From Clostridiales bacterium (GTDB lineage: Bacteria; Bacillota; Clostridia; TANB77; SIG350), in contig SVGE01000011.1 in the NCBI GenBank assembly GCA_015056545.1, forward strand, positions 1 to 32,634: a stretch of DNA of 32,634 nt, given 5' to 3'. The notes beneath the pieces are model-generated. The model was not told where the DNA came from and ran no database searches. It saw only the letters and a program-made list of their open reading frames with translations. Of this stretch, positions 1 to 8,708 are shown one piece after another. Every line of letters starts with the position of its first letter. The stretch's first letter is position 1. A program made the position numbers and the translations under genes.

Positions 1-229
1 ATATAATTGGGCAAAACAAAAGAACCTAAGACTACATTACGTTTTCTCGTAATATATTCTTAAGTTCTCTATATTTTTTGGCATGTCAATTAAAGATGTT
101 TTTATACTATAAACATCCCCCCCCCTAGTATTTAGCACTTTATGGCACTTTTGTTTAGGTTTATTTGACATTTTTTGACACCTTCTTTCTTGTTTGTAAT
201 ATATCATAGGTGTTTTAACTTTTCAATAG
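1..229. repeat. 230-bp dispersed repeat, copy A
   Basis: Direct repeat of 17397-17626. The first ~119 bases are identical except at position 80, up to a C run of 9 here versus 10 in copy B; similarity then falls but continues to the shared TTTTCAATAG. Visible structure on the minus strand: an 11-bp stem (AGAACTTAAGA with TCTTAGGTTCT, one wobble) enclosing a 6-bp stem (ATTACG/CGTAAT), and a GATGTTT/AAACATC hairpin beside the G run. Copy B lies upstream of the pilin-like gene, which is read leftward. By analogy copy A should lie upstream of a similar gene beyond base 1. No ORF fits inside it. Confidence 0.9.
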
Positions 230-292
230 TTTTTTCATATGTTTTTTTAATATAATTTTTTTTGTTTTTTTTGAATATTTAACTTGTTTTTT

Positions 293-322
293 TGGACAAT
301 AAATGTTATGTTATATTATGAT
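293..322 (+). promoter_or_regulatory. Candidate promoter of the DUF4912-GH57 operon
   Basis: TGGACA (293-298), 18-base spacer, TATGAT (317-322), about 40 bases before the AAGGAGG of the first gene. A second candidate, TTGACA (175-180), 16 bases, TAATAT (197-202), lies inside the repeat and would give a longer leader. Sequence alone does not decide between them. Confidence 0.35.
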
Positions 323-368
323 ATATTATTATCATTATATACAAAAGAAAATAAGGAGGCATTTATTA

Positions 369-959
369 ATGGCTTTTGAATATTTTGATATTCCTTATAG
401 ATATAACGAAACTGTAATTAAATTGTTATTCCAAAATCCTACTACATTATATATTTTTTGGGATGTAGCAGATGATGATGAAAAACAATTTATAGATAAA
501 TATGGTATTGATGCATATAACAATTCAAGACTATATTTAAAATTATATAATTTATCTAAAGGATATGATTTTGAATTAAATATAGATTCTTTTGCTAAAA
601 GTTGGTATATAAATAATGTTGAACCAAATTGCAAATACAAAGTTGAATTATTTAGAAAAATTAATAATGAAAACTTATTTATAACTGGTTCTAATACTTT
701 AAAAATACCTACTGATACACCATGTTACAATAATGATTATGGATTTGAATTCATAAATAGAGATACTAATCAAGTTGAATTTGTAGAAAACATTAATGTA
801 GCAATTAATTCAATTAACAATATTGACACATATAAAGAATTAGTTGAAATAGAATTAGAAGATAGCTCAATTAAAGGCAAAAAGAATATTAAATATAACA
901 TTTTAAGAAATCCTAGTTCTTTTAGTAATATTAGTTCTGGTGAAAGATACACAAAATAA
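369..959 (+). CDS. DUF4912 domain protein
   Basis: A 196-residue protein whose N-terminal part (PTTLYIFWDV, then a conserved-looking acidic stretch) matches the DUF4912 pattern, a small domain often found beside GH57 glucan enzymes in clostridia. Its biochemical function is not established; a glycan-related or accessory role is inferred from context. I chose ATG 369 because GGAGG (355-359) lies 9 bases upstream; the frame stays open to an ATG at 303, but that start has no ribosome site. The C-terminus is polar and low in complexity. No signal peptide or membrane segment is seen. The gene ends 15 bases before the branching enzyme, so the two almost certainly share one transcript. Confidence 0.75.
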   Translation: MAFEYFDIPYRYNETVIKLLFQNPTTLYIFWDVADDDEKQFIDKYGIDAYNNSRLYLKLYNLSKGYDFELNIDSFAKSWYINNVEPNCKYKVELFRKINNENLFITGSNTLKIPTDTPCYNNDYGFEFINRDTNQVEFVENINVAINSINNIDTYKELVEIELEDSSIKGKKNIKYNILRNPSSFSNISSGERYTK

Positions 960-974
960 TTAAGGAGGTAAATT

Positions 975-2564
975 ATGGCTAATCCAAAAGGTTATGTTTC
1001 ATTTGTTTTACATGCACATCTTCCTTTTGTTCATCATCCAGAAAGTGAAGATTACTTAGAAGAAAAATGGCTATTTGAAGCTATGTCAGAAGTATATATT
1101 CCGTTATTAGAAAATTTTGAAAAATTAGTGGAGGAAAAAGTAGATTTTAGATTAACAATGTCACTTACACCTTCACTTATTTCTATGTTAACAAATAAAT
1201 TATTACAAAAAAGATATATAAAATACTTAAAACAGCATATTGAGCTTAGTAAAAAAGAAATTACGAGAATGAAAGATGAACCTCATTTTCTAGATTTAGC
1301 AAAAATGTATTATGAAAGATATTCTAATGACTTATATGTTTTTAAAGAAAAATATGAATGTAATTTAGTTAATGGATTTAAAAAATTTCAAGACTTAGGA
1401 TATTTAGAAATAATTACATGTGGTGCAACACATGGTTATTTCCCTATGCTTGTATTAAACGAAAAAACTATACGTGCACAAATACAAGTTGGAGTTGAAA
1501 CATATGAAAAACATTTAGGCAGAAAACCTAAAGGTATTTGGCTTCCTGAATGTGGATATGTAAAAGAAAGCGAAAAATATCTTAAAGAATTTGGTATTGA
1601 ATATTTTATAACTGAATCACATGGAATTTTATATGCAAATCCTATTCCGATATACGGAACATATGCACCAATAATTTCAGATAATGGTTTATGTGCTTTT
1701 GGTAGAGATTTAGATACTTCTCGTCAAGTATGGAGTAGTGAAATAGGATATCCTGGTGATGTTAATTACAGAGAATATTATAGAGATATTGGATATGACT
1801 GTCCAGATTATGAATATATTAAACCATATATTGCAAATAATGGTCATAGAGTACATACTGGTATAAAATATTATAGAATTACTGGAAAAACAGAAGATAA
1901 GAAACCTTATGTTCCTCAATGGGCACGAGATTCTGCTGAAAAACAAGCTGGACATTTTTTAGATGAACGTATGAAACAAATCGAGCATTTATCTTCATTT
2001 ATGAAAATACCACCTGTTATTTTAAGTCCATATGATGCTGAACTATTTGGTCACTGGTGGTATGAAGGTCCATATTGGTTATATGTATTATTTAAAAAAA
2101 TACATTTTGACCAAAATACATTTAAATTAATAACACCTTCTGAATATATCAGAAAACATCCAGTAATTCAAAAATCTAACCCAGCTCTTTCTAGTTGGGG
2201 TGCTAATGGATATAGTGAAGTTTGGATAAACAATAAAAATGACTGGGCTATTAGACATGTTACTAAATGTGGAGAAAAAATGGTTAAATTAGCTCAAAAA
2301 TATCCTAATGCAAAAGGTTTAATGAAACAAGCTTTAAATCAATGTGCTCGTGAACTTTTACTACTTCAAAGTAGTGACTGGGCTTTTATCATAACTAATG
2401 ATACTATGGTAGATTATGCGATTAAAAGAATTAAAGACCATACTGGTAGATTTAATACTTTATATAATATAAAAGAAAAAAATGATATTGATAAAGAATT
2501 TTTAAATGATACCAAAAAAAGAGATAATATTTTTCCAGATATAGATTATACAATGTATTGTTAA
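975..2564 (+). CDS. GH57 1,4-alpha-glucan branching enzyme (DUF1957 type)
   Basis: A 529-residue GH57 protein. Members of this type cleave an alpha-1,4 glucan chain and rejoin it as an alpha-1,6 branch during glycogen synthesis in the cytoplasm. The N-terminal motif HAHLPFVHHPE, the catalytic nucleophile in GIWLPECGY (Glu192) and the acid/base in SPYDAELFGHWW (Asp354) are all intact. Length fits the GH57/DUF1957 branching-enzyme family. The start is supported by AAGGAGG six bases upstream. It follows the DUF4912 gene by 15 bases and ends at a strong bidirectional terminator. Alpha-glucan phosphorylase is encoded 7 kb away on the same strand, consistent with a storage-glucan pathway. An alpha-amylase activity is the alternative for GH57, but the C-terminal half resembles branching enzymes. 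Confidence 0.88.
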   Translation: MANPKGYVSFVLHAHLPFVHHPESEDYLEEKWLFEAMSEVYIPLLENFEKLVEEKVDFRLTMSLTPSLISMLTNKLLQKRYIKYLKQHIELSKKEITRMKDEPHFLDLAKMYYERYSNDLYVFKEKYECNLVNGFKKFQDLGYLEIITCGATHGYFPMLVLNEKTIRAQIQVGVETYEKHLGRKPKGIWLPECGYVKESEKYLKEFGIEYFITESHGILYANPIPIYGTYAPIISDNGLCAFGRDLDTSRQVWSSEIGYPGDVNYREYYRDIGYDCPDYEYIKPYIANNGHRVHTGIKYYRITGKTEDKKPYVPQWARDSAEKQAGHFLDERMKQIEHLSSFMKIPPVILSPYDAELFGHWWYEGPYWLYVLFKKIHFDQNTFKLITPSEYIRKHPVIQKSNPALSSWGANGYSEVWINNKNDWAIRHVTKCGEKMVKLAQKYPNAKGLMKQALNQCARELLLLQSSDWAFIITNDTMVDYAIKRIKDHTGRFNTLYNIKEKNDIDKEFLNDTKKRDNIFPDIDYTMYC

Positions 2565-2570
2565 AATATG

Positions 2571-2603
2571 AAGTGCTACACTTATATAAAATGTGTAGCA
2601 CTT
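2571..2603. terminator. Bidirectional terminator between GH57 gene and punA
   Basis: Perfect 11-bp stem AAGTGCTACAC/GTGTAGCACTT with an 11-base loop; a T-rich run follows on the plus strand and an A-rich approach serves the minus strand. It separates two convergent operons. Confidence 0.9.
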
Positions 2604-2608
2604 TTCTT

Positions 2609-3421
2609 TTATATTTCTTTTATGAAATCTAAAATTATTTTTGTTAATTTATCTTTTGCTTTTTCAGATGCTTGCAAAACTTCTTCATGAGATAAATTAT
2701 CTGCATCAGATACTGCATTTGTAACGCATCCTAATGAACAAACTTCCATATTTGCATGCTTAGCAACAATTATCTCTGGCACTGTTGACATGCCAACAAC
2801 ATCTGCACCTAACATTCTAAGCATATTAACTTCTGCTTTTGTTTCATATTGTGGTCCCGCCATAAACGCATATACCGCTTCGATAGGCTTAACAAAATTA
2901 TTATTAAAAATATTTTTCATTATTGGAATTAAACTAGTATTACCATTCATATTTGGAAATCTTTCACCAAACTCTTCCATATTAGTTCCTAATAACGGAG
3001 ATAGAGAAGTTAATTTTATATAGTCGTTTATAATAACTATATCTCCTGAATGATAATTCGTATTTATTGCCCCTACTGCGCTTACTGTTAATAATTTTTC
3101 TGCTCCTAATAATTTAAAAACTCTAATTGGGAAAGTTGTTTCTTGCATACTATACCCTTCATAAAAATGTATTCTTCCTTTCATTGCAATTACATTTTTT
3201 CCATTTAGTTTTCCTATAACTAATTTTCCACCATGTCCTTTTACAGTTGATATTGGAAAATTTGGTATTTCTTCATATGGTATTTCTATTCTATCTGTTA
3301 TATTATCGGTAAAACTCCCTAACCCAGACCCTAATATTAATGCTATATCTGGTTTTAGATTTATTTTACTTTTTATATAATCTGCAGTTTCTAATATTTT
3401 TTCATAAGTAATAACTTTCAT
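2609..3421 (-). CDS. punA: Purine-nucleoside phosphorylase, trimeric type
   Basis: A 270-residue phosphorylase that splits purine (deoxy)nucleosides with phosphate in the salvage pathway. Visible family features are the phosphate loop GSGLGSF near residue 32, GHGGKL, the MKGRIHFYEGYS segment, GPQYETKAEVNMLR, GADVVGMSTVPE, and CVTNAVSD with the base-binding Asn. Where trimeric PNPs usually read TNAAGG, this one has SAVGAI, which may alter the phosphate/ribose side of the pocket; specificity is therefore less certain. The ATG lies one base after the recX stop and its GGAGG overlaps the recX end, so translation is probably coupled. It is the last gene of murD-recX-punA and ends at the shared terminator. 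Confidence 0.88.
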   Translation of the reverse strand: MKVITYEKILETADYIKSKINLKPDIALILGSGLGSFTDNITDRIEIPYEEIPNFPISTVKGHGGKLVIGKLNGKNVIAMKGRIHFYEGYSMQETTFPIRVFKLLGAEKLLTVSAVGAINTNYHSGDIVIINDYIKLTSLSPLLGTNMEEFGERFPNMNGNTSLIPIMKNIFNNNFVKPIEAVYAFMAGPQYETKAEVNMLRMLGADVVGMSTVPEIIVAKHANMEVCSLGCVTNAVSDADNLSHEEVLQASEKAKDKLTKIILDFIKEI

Positions 3422-3422
3422 A

Positions 3423-3866
3423 CTATTCCTCCGTTTTAATTATTTTTTGAATATTTCCATATTCAAATCCTTTTTTCTTTAATACTGTAATAAACTCATT
3501 TAAATTCTCTTGTGTGTGATCAGGATATTTAAAAATATATTTATTATATAAATTAGTTATTGATTGTATTTCATAGTCATTTAATTCTTCAGCATCAATT
3601 TCTGCTTTGCAACCTCTTTTATATAAATCATTTTTTATTTGAACTTTAGACCAATTTTTTAATTTCTTAATTTCATTAAAATATTTTTCTGCATATCTTT
3701 CATCATTAATATATCCCGCTTCTTTTAAATAATTCACTATTTTTTCTACAATTGCTGGACTATAATTTAAAAATTCTAATTTTTTAGTAACTTCTGCTTC
3801 TGTTCTTTTCTTAAACATAACATATTTAATTGCTACTTCTTTTCCTATTTCAAATTTATTATTCAT
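3423..3866 (-). CDS. recX: RecX family regulator of RecA
   Basis: A 147-residue, mostly helical, charged protein. RecX binds RecA filaments and limits recombinase activity. Visible signatures are the N-terminal AIKYVMFKKRTEAEVTKKL repeat and the GYINDERYAEKYF motif (about residues 51-63), then a second three-helix repeat with VQIKNDLYKRG, the usual RecX arrangement. Length is normal. It sits 12 bases after murD and one base before punA in a tight operon. It is not next to recA here, which is common in clostridia. Confidence 0.85.
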   Translation of the reverse strand: MNNKFEIGKEVAIKYVMFKKRTEAEVTKKLEFLNYSPAIVEKIVNYLKEAGYINDERYAEKYFNEIKKLKNWSKVQIKNDLYKRGCKAEIDAEELNDYEIQSITNLYNKYIFKYPDHTQENLNEFITVLKKKGFEYGNIQKIIKTEE

Positions 3867-3878
3867 CTTAAATCTCCT

Positions 3879-5276
3879 CTATATTTCATCTATTAGTTTT
3901 TTAAATAAATTTCCTCTTTCTTTGTAATTGGCAAAATAATCAAAACTTGCACAACCTGGTGCTAATACGACATAGTCTCCTATTTTTGCATTTTCTGTTG
4001 CTGTTTTCACAACATCTTCAAATTTCATGCATTCAATTATTTTTAAATCTACTGGTATTTCAATATTATCCAATTCTTCCTTAATAGCTTGTTTTATTTT
4101 ATCTTTTGTTGCTCCACATAAAATTACTACTTTTGCATTTTCAATTATACATTTTGCAAAATCATTAAATTCTGTTCCCTTATCTGAACCTCCTACAATA
4201 GCTATTACTTTATCTTCAAAACTTTCTAAACAAGCCATTGCTTTAATTGGTGATGATGCAATAGAATTATTAACATATGTAATTCCATTTTTCTCACAAA
4301 TTATTTCCATTCTATGTTCAACACCTGGGAATTCCATTGCAACTTTTTGCATTGTTTCAAAACTAACTATACCTTCTAATGCTATCATTGCTGCACATAA
4401 ATTCATATAATTAAATTTACCTAACATTTTTATATCTTGAACATTAACAATATGTTTTCTTATTCTGTTTTGTGCTATTTTTATTTTATTATCATCTAAA
4501 ATAATTCCTTCAGTTAATTTTTCTTTACCACTAAAGAATTTAACTTTTCCTTTAGCTTCAGTCCTCATGTTTCTAATTACTGGATCATCATAATTTAAGA
4601 CTAATATATCATTTTCATTTTGATGTTTAAAAATATTCTTTTTCGCATCATAATATTCTTCAATAGATTTATGAACATCTAAATGATCTGGTGCTAAGCT
4701 TGTTATTACAGAAATATGTGGACTTACTTCCATAGTCATTAATTGGAAACTACTTAATTCTAGTACAACTATACTTTCTTCTGTCATATCTTGCACTTTA
4801 TCAAATAATTGATAACCTATATTCCCGCCTAAAAAAACTTCTTTTCCTTCTGCTTTTAGCATTTCATATATTAATGTAGTAGTTGTTGTTTTACCACCAC
4901 TACCAGTTATTCCTATTATTTTTCCTGGACACATATCCATTACTAATTCAATTTCTGATGTTAATATTGCTCCTCTTTCAACTTCATCAAGAATTTCCTT
5001 TTGGTCAGGTCTTGCACTTGGTGATCTAAATATTAAATCAAATCCTACCAAATTATCTAAATAATTTCTTCCAAGTGACATATTCATTCCTAGTGACTCT
5101 ATTTCAATACAAATGTCATCTAGTTCAAGAGCTTCTCTTTTGTCAAAAGCAGTAACAATTCCACCTAATTTATTTACATATTTCATAGCAGGTAAATTAC
5201 TTGCCCCAATACCTATAAACGCAACTTTTTTATTACGTATATATTTTTTGAATTCTTCTAATTTACTGTTATACAT
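3879..5276 (-). CDS. murD: UDP-N-acetylmuramoylalanine--D-glutamate ligase
   Basis: MurD adds D-glutamate to UDP-MurNAc-L-Ala in the cytoplasmic stage of peptidoglycan synthesis, using ATP. Domain 1 has a Rossmann-like KVAFIGIGASN near residue 16. The ATP loop is GITGSGGKTTTTT. The central domain has VLELSSFQL and LAPDHLDVHKSIEEYYDAK (the carbamylated Lys region), and the C-terminal domain has VEHRMEII and IVGGSDKGTEF. I moved the start to ATG 5276 because GGAGG lies six bases upstream; an 18-codon upstream extension would cover the promoter. The protein is then 465 residues, normal for MurD. It is first in the operon with recX and punA. Confidence 0.93.
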   Translation of the reverse strand: MYNSKLEEFKKYIRNKKVAFIGIGASNLPAMKYVNKLGGIVTAFDKREALELDDICIEIESLGMNMSLGRNYLDNLVGFDLIFRSPSARPDQKEILDEVERGAILTSEIELVMDMCPGKIIGITGSGGKTTTTTLIYEMLKAEGKEVFLGGNIGYQLFDKVQDMTEESIVVLELSSFQLMTMEVSPHISVITSLAPDHLDVHKSIEEYYDAKKNIFKHQNENDILVLNYDDPVIRNMRTEAKGKVKFFSGKEKLTEGIILDDNKIKIAQNRIRKHIVNVQDIKMLGKFNYMNLCAAMIALEGIVSFETMQKVAMEFPGVEHRMEIICEKNGITYVNNSIASSPIKAMACLESFEDKVIAIVGGSDKGTEFNDFAKCIIENAKVVILCGATKDKIKQAIKEELDNIEIPVDLKIIECMKFEDVVKTATENAKIGDYVVLAPGCASFDYFANYKERGNLFKKLIDEI

Positions 5277-5301
5277 AATACACCTCCTACTTACATAATA
5301 T

Positions 5302-5330
5302 GTTATATCACAAAAATAATTATAAATCAA
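5302..5330 (-). promoter_or_regulatory. murD operon promoter
   Basis: On the minus strand TTGATT (5325-5330), 17 bases, TATAAC (5302-5307). It lies 25 bases before the murD ATG and just upstream of its GGAGG, giving a very short leader. Confidence 0.65.
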
Positions 5331-5353
5331 TTGTTGTTTTGTATATAAAGAAA

Positions 5354-5389
5354 AAAACTATACAATTTTTTTACAAACTATATAGTTTT
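5354..5389 (-). terminator. uvrA terminator
   Basis: Stem AAAACTATA/TATAGTTTT, nine pairs, followed on the minus strand by a run of T. It lies 10 bases after the uvrA stop and before the murD promoter. Confidence 0.75.
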
Positions 5390-5398
5390 CTCTTTATA

Positions 5399-8218
5399 TT
5401 ATTTCAAATATTTTTTCACAAATTGTCCTGTATATGACTCTTTTACTTTTGCAACTTGTTCAGGAGTTCCTGTAGCAACAATCGTTCCACCATTTATCCC
5501 TCCATCTGGTCCTAAATCTATTATATTATCTGCTACTTTAATTATATCTAAATTATGCTCTATGACAATAACTGTATTTCCTGAATCAACTAGTCTTTGA
5601 AGTATATCTACTAATTTGTGGACATCAGCTATATGAAGGCCTGTTGATGGTTCATCTAATATATATACTGTTTTTCCTGTTGCTTTTTTACTTAATTCTG
5701 TTGCAAGCTTTACTCTTTGAGCCTCTCCACCTGAAAGTGTTGTAGATGATTGTCCTAGTTTTATATATCCAAGTCCTACATCAGATAAAGTTTGAATTTT
5801 ATTACGTATTTTAGGAATATTTTCAAAAAATACTAATGCTTCATCTACTGTCATATCTAAAACTTGCGCAATATTTTTCCCTTTATATTTAACTTCTAAT
5901 GTTTCTTTGTTATATCTTTTTCCATGACAAACTTCACATGGAACATATACATCTGGAAGGAAATGCATTTCTATTTTTAAAATACCATCACCACGACATG
6001 CTTCACATCTTCCACCACTAACATTAAAACTAAATCTACCTTTTTCATATCCTCTCATTTTAGCTTCATTTGTTGTTGCAAATATTTCACGTATACTATC
6101 AAAAACACCTGTATATGTCGCTGGATTAGAACGTGGAGATTTTCCTATTGGTGACTGATCTATATTTATAACCTTATCTAAATATTCTAAACCTTTTATT
6201 GATTTATATTTTCCAGGTTTCTCATTAGCTCTATTTAATTCTTTTGCTAATATTTTATATATTATCTCATTAACTAATGATGATTTACCTGATCCTGAAA
6301 CACCAGTTACACATGTTAATAATCCAACTGGGATTTTTACATTTATATTTTTTAAGTTGTTTTGTTTTGCACCAGTAAGTTCAATATATTTTCCATCACA
6401 TTTTCTTCTTTTTTTAGGAACTTCTATTTTCTTCTTACCACTTAAATATTGTCCTGTAATTGAATTAGGTTCTGCTTTAATTTCTTCTACAGTTCCTTGT
6501 GCAACAATATGCCCTCCATTTACACCAGCACCTGGTCCAATATCTATAATATTATCTGCTGCATACATTGTATCTTCATCATGTTCTACAACAATTAATG
6601 TATTATTCAAATCTCTAAGATGTTTTAATGTTCCTATCAATTTTTCATTATCTTTTTGATGAAGCCCTATACTTGGTTCATCTAAGATATATAACACACC
6701 TGTAAGTCCTGAACCTATTTGTGTAGCAAGTCTTATTCTTTGAGCTTCTCCTCCAGATAAAGTTCCTGCTGTTCTAGATAGTGTTAAATATTCAAGTCCA
6801 ACATTACATAAAAAGCCTAACCTTGCATTTAGTTCTTTTATTATTTGCTCAGCAATAATAGTTTCTTTTTTATTTAATTTTAAATTAGCTATATAATCTC
6901 TTAATTCATTTATTGGCATTTGACAAAAATCATTTATATTTTTACTACCAATTTTTACACTTAAAACTTCTTTTTTTAATCTTGCACCATGACAATCTGG
7001 ACAAACAGATGCTGTCATATATTCTTCATAATATTGTCTTGAAGCTTCTGAAGTTGTTTCTTTATATCTTCTTTGAATAATATTTGCAATACCCTCAAAT
7101 TCAGATTCAAAATATTTATTTCCTCTTTTAGATTCATAGCCAAATTTTATTTTTTCATCTGTTCCATAAAGAACTATTTTTAAGAAATTCTTTGGCAATT
7201 TATTTATTGGAGTATTAATATCTATACCATAATGCTCACATAATCCCTTTATATACATTTTAGGTATTCCATTAATATTAACTGGACTCCAACCTATTAC
7301 ATTTATTCCTTTATCTAATGGAAGTGTTTTATCTGGCATAATTAAATCTGGATCTAATTCTAAAAATGTCCCTATACCACTACATGTAGGACAAGCACCA
7401 TATGGGTTATTAAATGAAAACATTCTTGCAGATAATTCTTCCATACTAATGTTGCAGTCTGGGCATGCATAGTTTTGACTAAATAACTTTTCTTCTTTAC
7501 CAACTATATCTATTAATACTAAGTTTTCTGCATATTTAAAAGATATTTCAATACTATCTGCTAATCTATTTCTAATATCTTGTTTTATAACTAATCTATC
7601 TACAATTACTTCAATGTTATGTTTTTTGTTTTTATCCATTTTGATTTCTTCAGCTAATTCATGAACTTCTCCATCAACTCTAACACGAACAAATCCATCT
7701 TTACGTATATTTTCAAGTAATTTTGTATATTCCCCTTTTCTACCTCTAATTATTGGTGATAATACTTGAATTTTAGTTCCTTCAGGCAATTCCATTACAC
7801 TGTCTACAATTTGGTCTACTGTTTGTTTTTCAATTTTTCTACCACAATTAGGACAATGTGGAACACCAATTCTTGCAAATAATAATCTTAAATAATCATA
7901 AATTTCAGTTACTGTTCCAACAGTTGAACGTGGATTTTTAGATGTTGTTTTTTGGTCAATTGAAATAGCTGGACTTAGTCCCTCTATATATTCAACATCC
8001 GGTTTTTCCATTAACCCTAAGAATTGTCTTGCATATGATGAAAGTGATTCAACATATCTTCTTTGTCCTTCTGCATATAAAGTATCAAAAGCTAATGATG
8101 ATTTACCAGAACCACTTAAACCTGTTATTACTACCAATTTATTTTTTGGTATTTCTATATCTATATTTTTTAAATTATGTTCTTTTGCACCTTTTACATA
8201 TATAACATTCTTTTCCAT
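5399..8218 (-). CDS. uvrA: Excinuclease ABC subunit A
   Basis: UvrA is the ATP-dependent damage-recognition protein of nucleotide excision repair; it loads UvrB at lesions. The 939-residue length is normal. The first Walker A is GLSGSGKS (33-40), with the strongly conserved [18 protein letters not shown] after it. Zinc-binding Cys groups are [12 protein letters not shown]...CPTC in the first half and CEACRGDG...CEVCHG in the second. Both ABC signature motifs are present ([12 protein letters not shown] and [12 protein letters not shown]), as is the second Walker [10 protein letters not shown] candidate LexA box lies upstream, consistent with SOS control known for uvrA in Firmicutes. uvrB is not adjacent, so this is a monocistronic copy. 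Confidence 0.97.
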   Translation of the reverse strand: MEKNVIYVKGAKEHNLKNIDIEIPKNKLVVITGLSGSGKSSLAFDTLYAEGQRRYVESLSSYARQFLGLMEKPDVEYIEGLSPAISIDQKTTSKNPRSTVGTVTEIYDYLRLLFARIGVPHCPNCGRKIEKQTVDQIVDSVMELPEGTKIQVLSPIIRGRKGEYTKLLENIRKDGFVRVRVDGEVHELAEEIKMDKNKKHNIEVIVDRLVIKQDIRNRLADSIEISFKYAENLVLIDIVGKEEKLFSQNYACPDCNISMEELSARMFSFNNPYGACPTCSGIGTFLELDPDLIMPDKTLPLDKGINVIGWSPVNINGIPKMYIKGLCEHYGIDINTPINKLPKNFLKIVLYGTDEKIKFGYESKRGNKYFESEFEGIANIIQRRYKETTSEASRQYYEEYMTASVCPDCHGARLKKEVLSVKIGSKNINDFCQMPINELRDYIANLKLNKKETIIAEQIIKELNARLGFLCNVGLEYLTLSRTAGTLSGGEAQRIRLATQIGSGLTGVLYILDEPSIGLHQKDNEKLIGTLKHLRDLNNTLIVVEHDEDTMYAADNIIDIGPGAGVNGGHIVAQGTVEEIKAEPNSITGQYLSGKKKIEVPKKRRKCDGKYIELTGAKQNNLKNINVKIPVGLLTCVTGVSGSGKSSLVNEIIYKILAKELNRANEKPGKYKSIKGLEYLDKVINIDQSPIGKSPRSNPATYTGVFDSIREIFATTNEAKMRGYEKGRFSFNVSGGRCEACRGDGILKIEMHFLPDVYVPCEVCHGKRYNKETLEVKYKGKNIAQVLDMTVDEALVFFENIPKIRNKIQTLSDVGLGYIKLGQSSTTLSGGEAQRVKLATELSKKATGKTVYILDEPSTGLHIADVHKLVDILQRLVDSGNTVIVIEHNLDIIKVADNIIDLGPDGGINGGTIVATGTPEQVAKVKESYTGQFVKKYLK

Positions 8219-8267
8219 ACAATTATTATCTCCCTAAATAAAATTTACTATGTAAGTATATCATATT

Positions 8268-8281
8268 AGAAAGTATGTTCG
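8268..8281 (-). promoter_or_regulatory. Candidate LexA (SOS) box before uvrA
   Basis: Minus strand CGAACATACTTTCT matches the Gram-positive LexA palindrome CGAACATATGTTCG at 11 of 14 positions. The first half-site is perfect and the second is degenerate. It sits directly upstream of a TATGAT -10-like box and about 50 bases before uvrA, where repression would be expected. Confidence 0.5.
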
Positions 8282-8323
8282 CAATAATTTTAAAAACATT
8301 TCACTTTAAAATTTGTTTTTATA

Positions 8324-8352
8324 TTGACATTTCTAAAATATGGTAATATAAT
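8324..8352 (+). promoter_or_regulatory. Promoter of the antitoxin-like small RNA
   Basis: TTGACA (8324-8329), 17 bases, TATAAT (8347-8352): a perfect sigma-A consensus on the plus strand. The last part of the spacer plus the -10, ATATGGTAATATAATATAT, closely resembles the opposing promoter at 8562-8590, suggesting an internal duplication. No protein gene follows it. Confidence 0.85.
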
Positions 8353-8358
8353 ATATGT

Positions 8359-8438
8359 AATGATGAAAATCAGAATATTAAATGCAAACTCATATTGAGC
8401 ACGTAAAAAGAGTGGAGGCTAGTCCACTCTTTTTTCAT
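8359..8438 (+). ncRNA. Candidate type I antitoxin RNA (about 80 nt)
   Basis: Inferred transcript from the perfect promoter at 8324-8352 to the hairpin terminator at 8404-8436. It contains no credible ORF. It runs convergently into the toxin-like transcript, and both use the same terminator, so their 3' ends are complementary. In addition 8380-8402 is a degenerate direct repeat of 8500-8523, which is the antisense of the toxin's translation start. The RNA could therefore pair with the toxin mRNA at two places: the terminator stem and the ribosome site/start codon. This two-site layout is known from the par/Fst module (RNA II with DRa/DRb). The exact transcription start and end are predictions. 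Confidence 0.7.
8404..8436. terminator. Shared bidirectional terminator
   Basis: AAAAAGAGTGGA - 6-base loop - TCCACTCTTTTTT. The stem plus A/T flanks work in both directions, ending the plus-strand RNA and the minus-strand peptide transcript. Confidence 0.85.
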
Positions 8439-8450
8439 TATGTATCCTAT

Positions 8451-8513
8451 CTATTTTTCTGCAACAACTAAAAGTAGTAATAGGACCATAAAAGCTAATA
8501 AATGCTCCCCCAT
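8451..8513 (-). CDS. 20-residue hydrophobic peptide, candidate type I toxin
   Basis: A 20-codon ORF, ATG 8513 to TAG 8451: MGEHLLAFMV, then LLLLLVVAEK. It is a single hydrophobic stretch long enough to enter a membrane, with polar ends, and resembles in style (not clearly in homology) the Ibs and Fst small toxins. The ribosome site GGGAGG lies nine bases upstream, and a perfect promoter lies 49 bases upstream of the ATG. The mRNA leader can fold with CCCTCATT pairing to AATGAAGGG, burying part of the Shine-Dalgarno, as seen in regulated type I toxins. Downstream the message meets the convergent small RNA. Killing activity is inferred only from architecture; a small membrane-protein regulator is the alternative. 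Confidence 0.7.
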   Translation of the reverse strand: MGEHLLAFMVLLLLLVVAEK

Positions 8514-8561
8514 TTTCGAGCACCTCCCTTCATTAAGAATTTCCCAATGAGGGATGTATAT

Positions 8562-8590
8562 ATTATATTACCAAATTATACCAGTGTCAA
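8562..8590 (-). promoter_or_regulatory. Promoter of the hydrophobic peptide
   Basis: Minus strand TTGACA (8585-8590), 17 bases, TATAAT (8562-8567): perfect consensus. Predicted start near 8555, giving a ~150-base mRNA with a structured leader. Confidence 0.85.
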
Positions 8591-8647
8591 ACATTTTTCA
8601 TCGTAAAATTATTTCATTTTTCGACTATTTTTGTATAAAATAAAAAA

Positions 8648-8668
8648 GGCAACTAGTTTTAGTTGACT
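8648..8668 (-). terminator. Terminator of the SSB-like gene
   Basis: On the minus strand, GTCAACTA/TAGTTGCC (one mismatch) followed by TTTTTT. It lies about 40 bases past the stop at 8709. Confidence 0.65.
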
Positions 8669-8708
8669 TCTTTATATAGATATATTTTAGGTATTTCTTT
8701 TTACTATT

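Larger units (their letters stand above)
8380..8523. repeat. Direct-repeat pair (8380-8402 and 8500-8523)
   Basis: Both copies read TAAATGC, a 5-base variable part, then CAT(A/T)TT(C)GAGCAC on the plus strand. One copy lies in the small RNA. The other is antisense to the toxin's ATG and the bases between its Shine-Dalgarno and ATG. Pairing would give six bases for GUGCUC/GAGCAC plus most of AAAAUG/CAUAUU. Confidence 0.8.

Noticed and set aside
1-229. Possible metabolite riboswitch in the repeat
   Set aside because: The stems are real but no conserved core of a known class (for example c-di-GMP-I or -II) could be matched, so it is left as a structured repeat.
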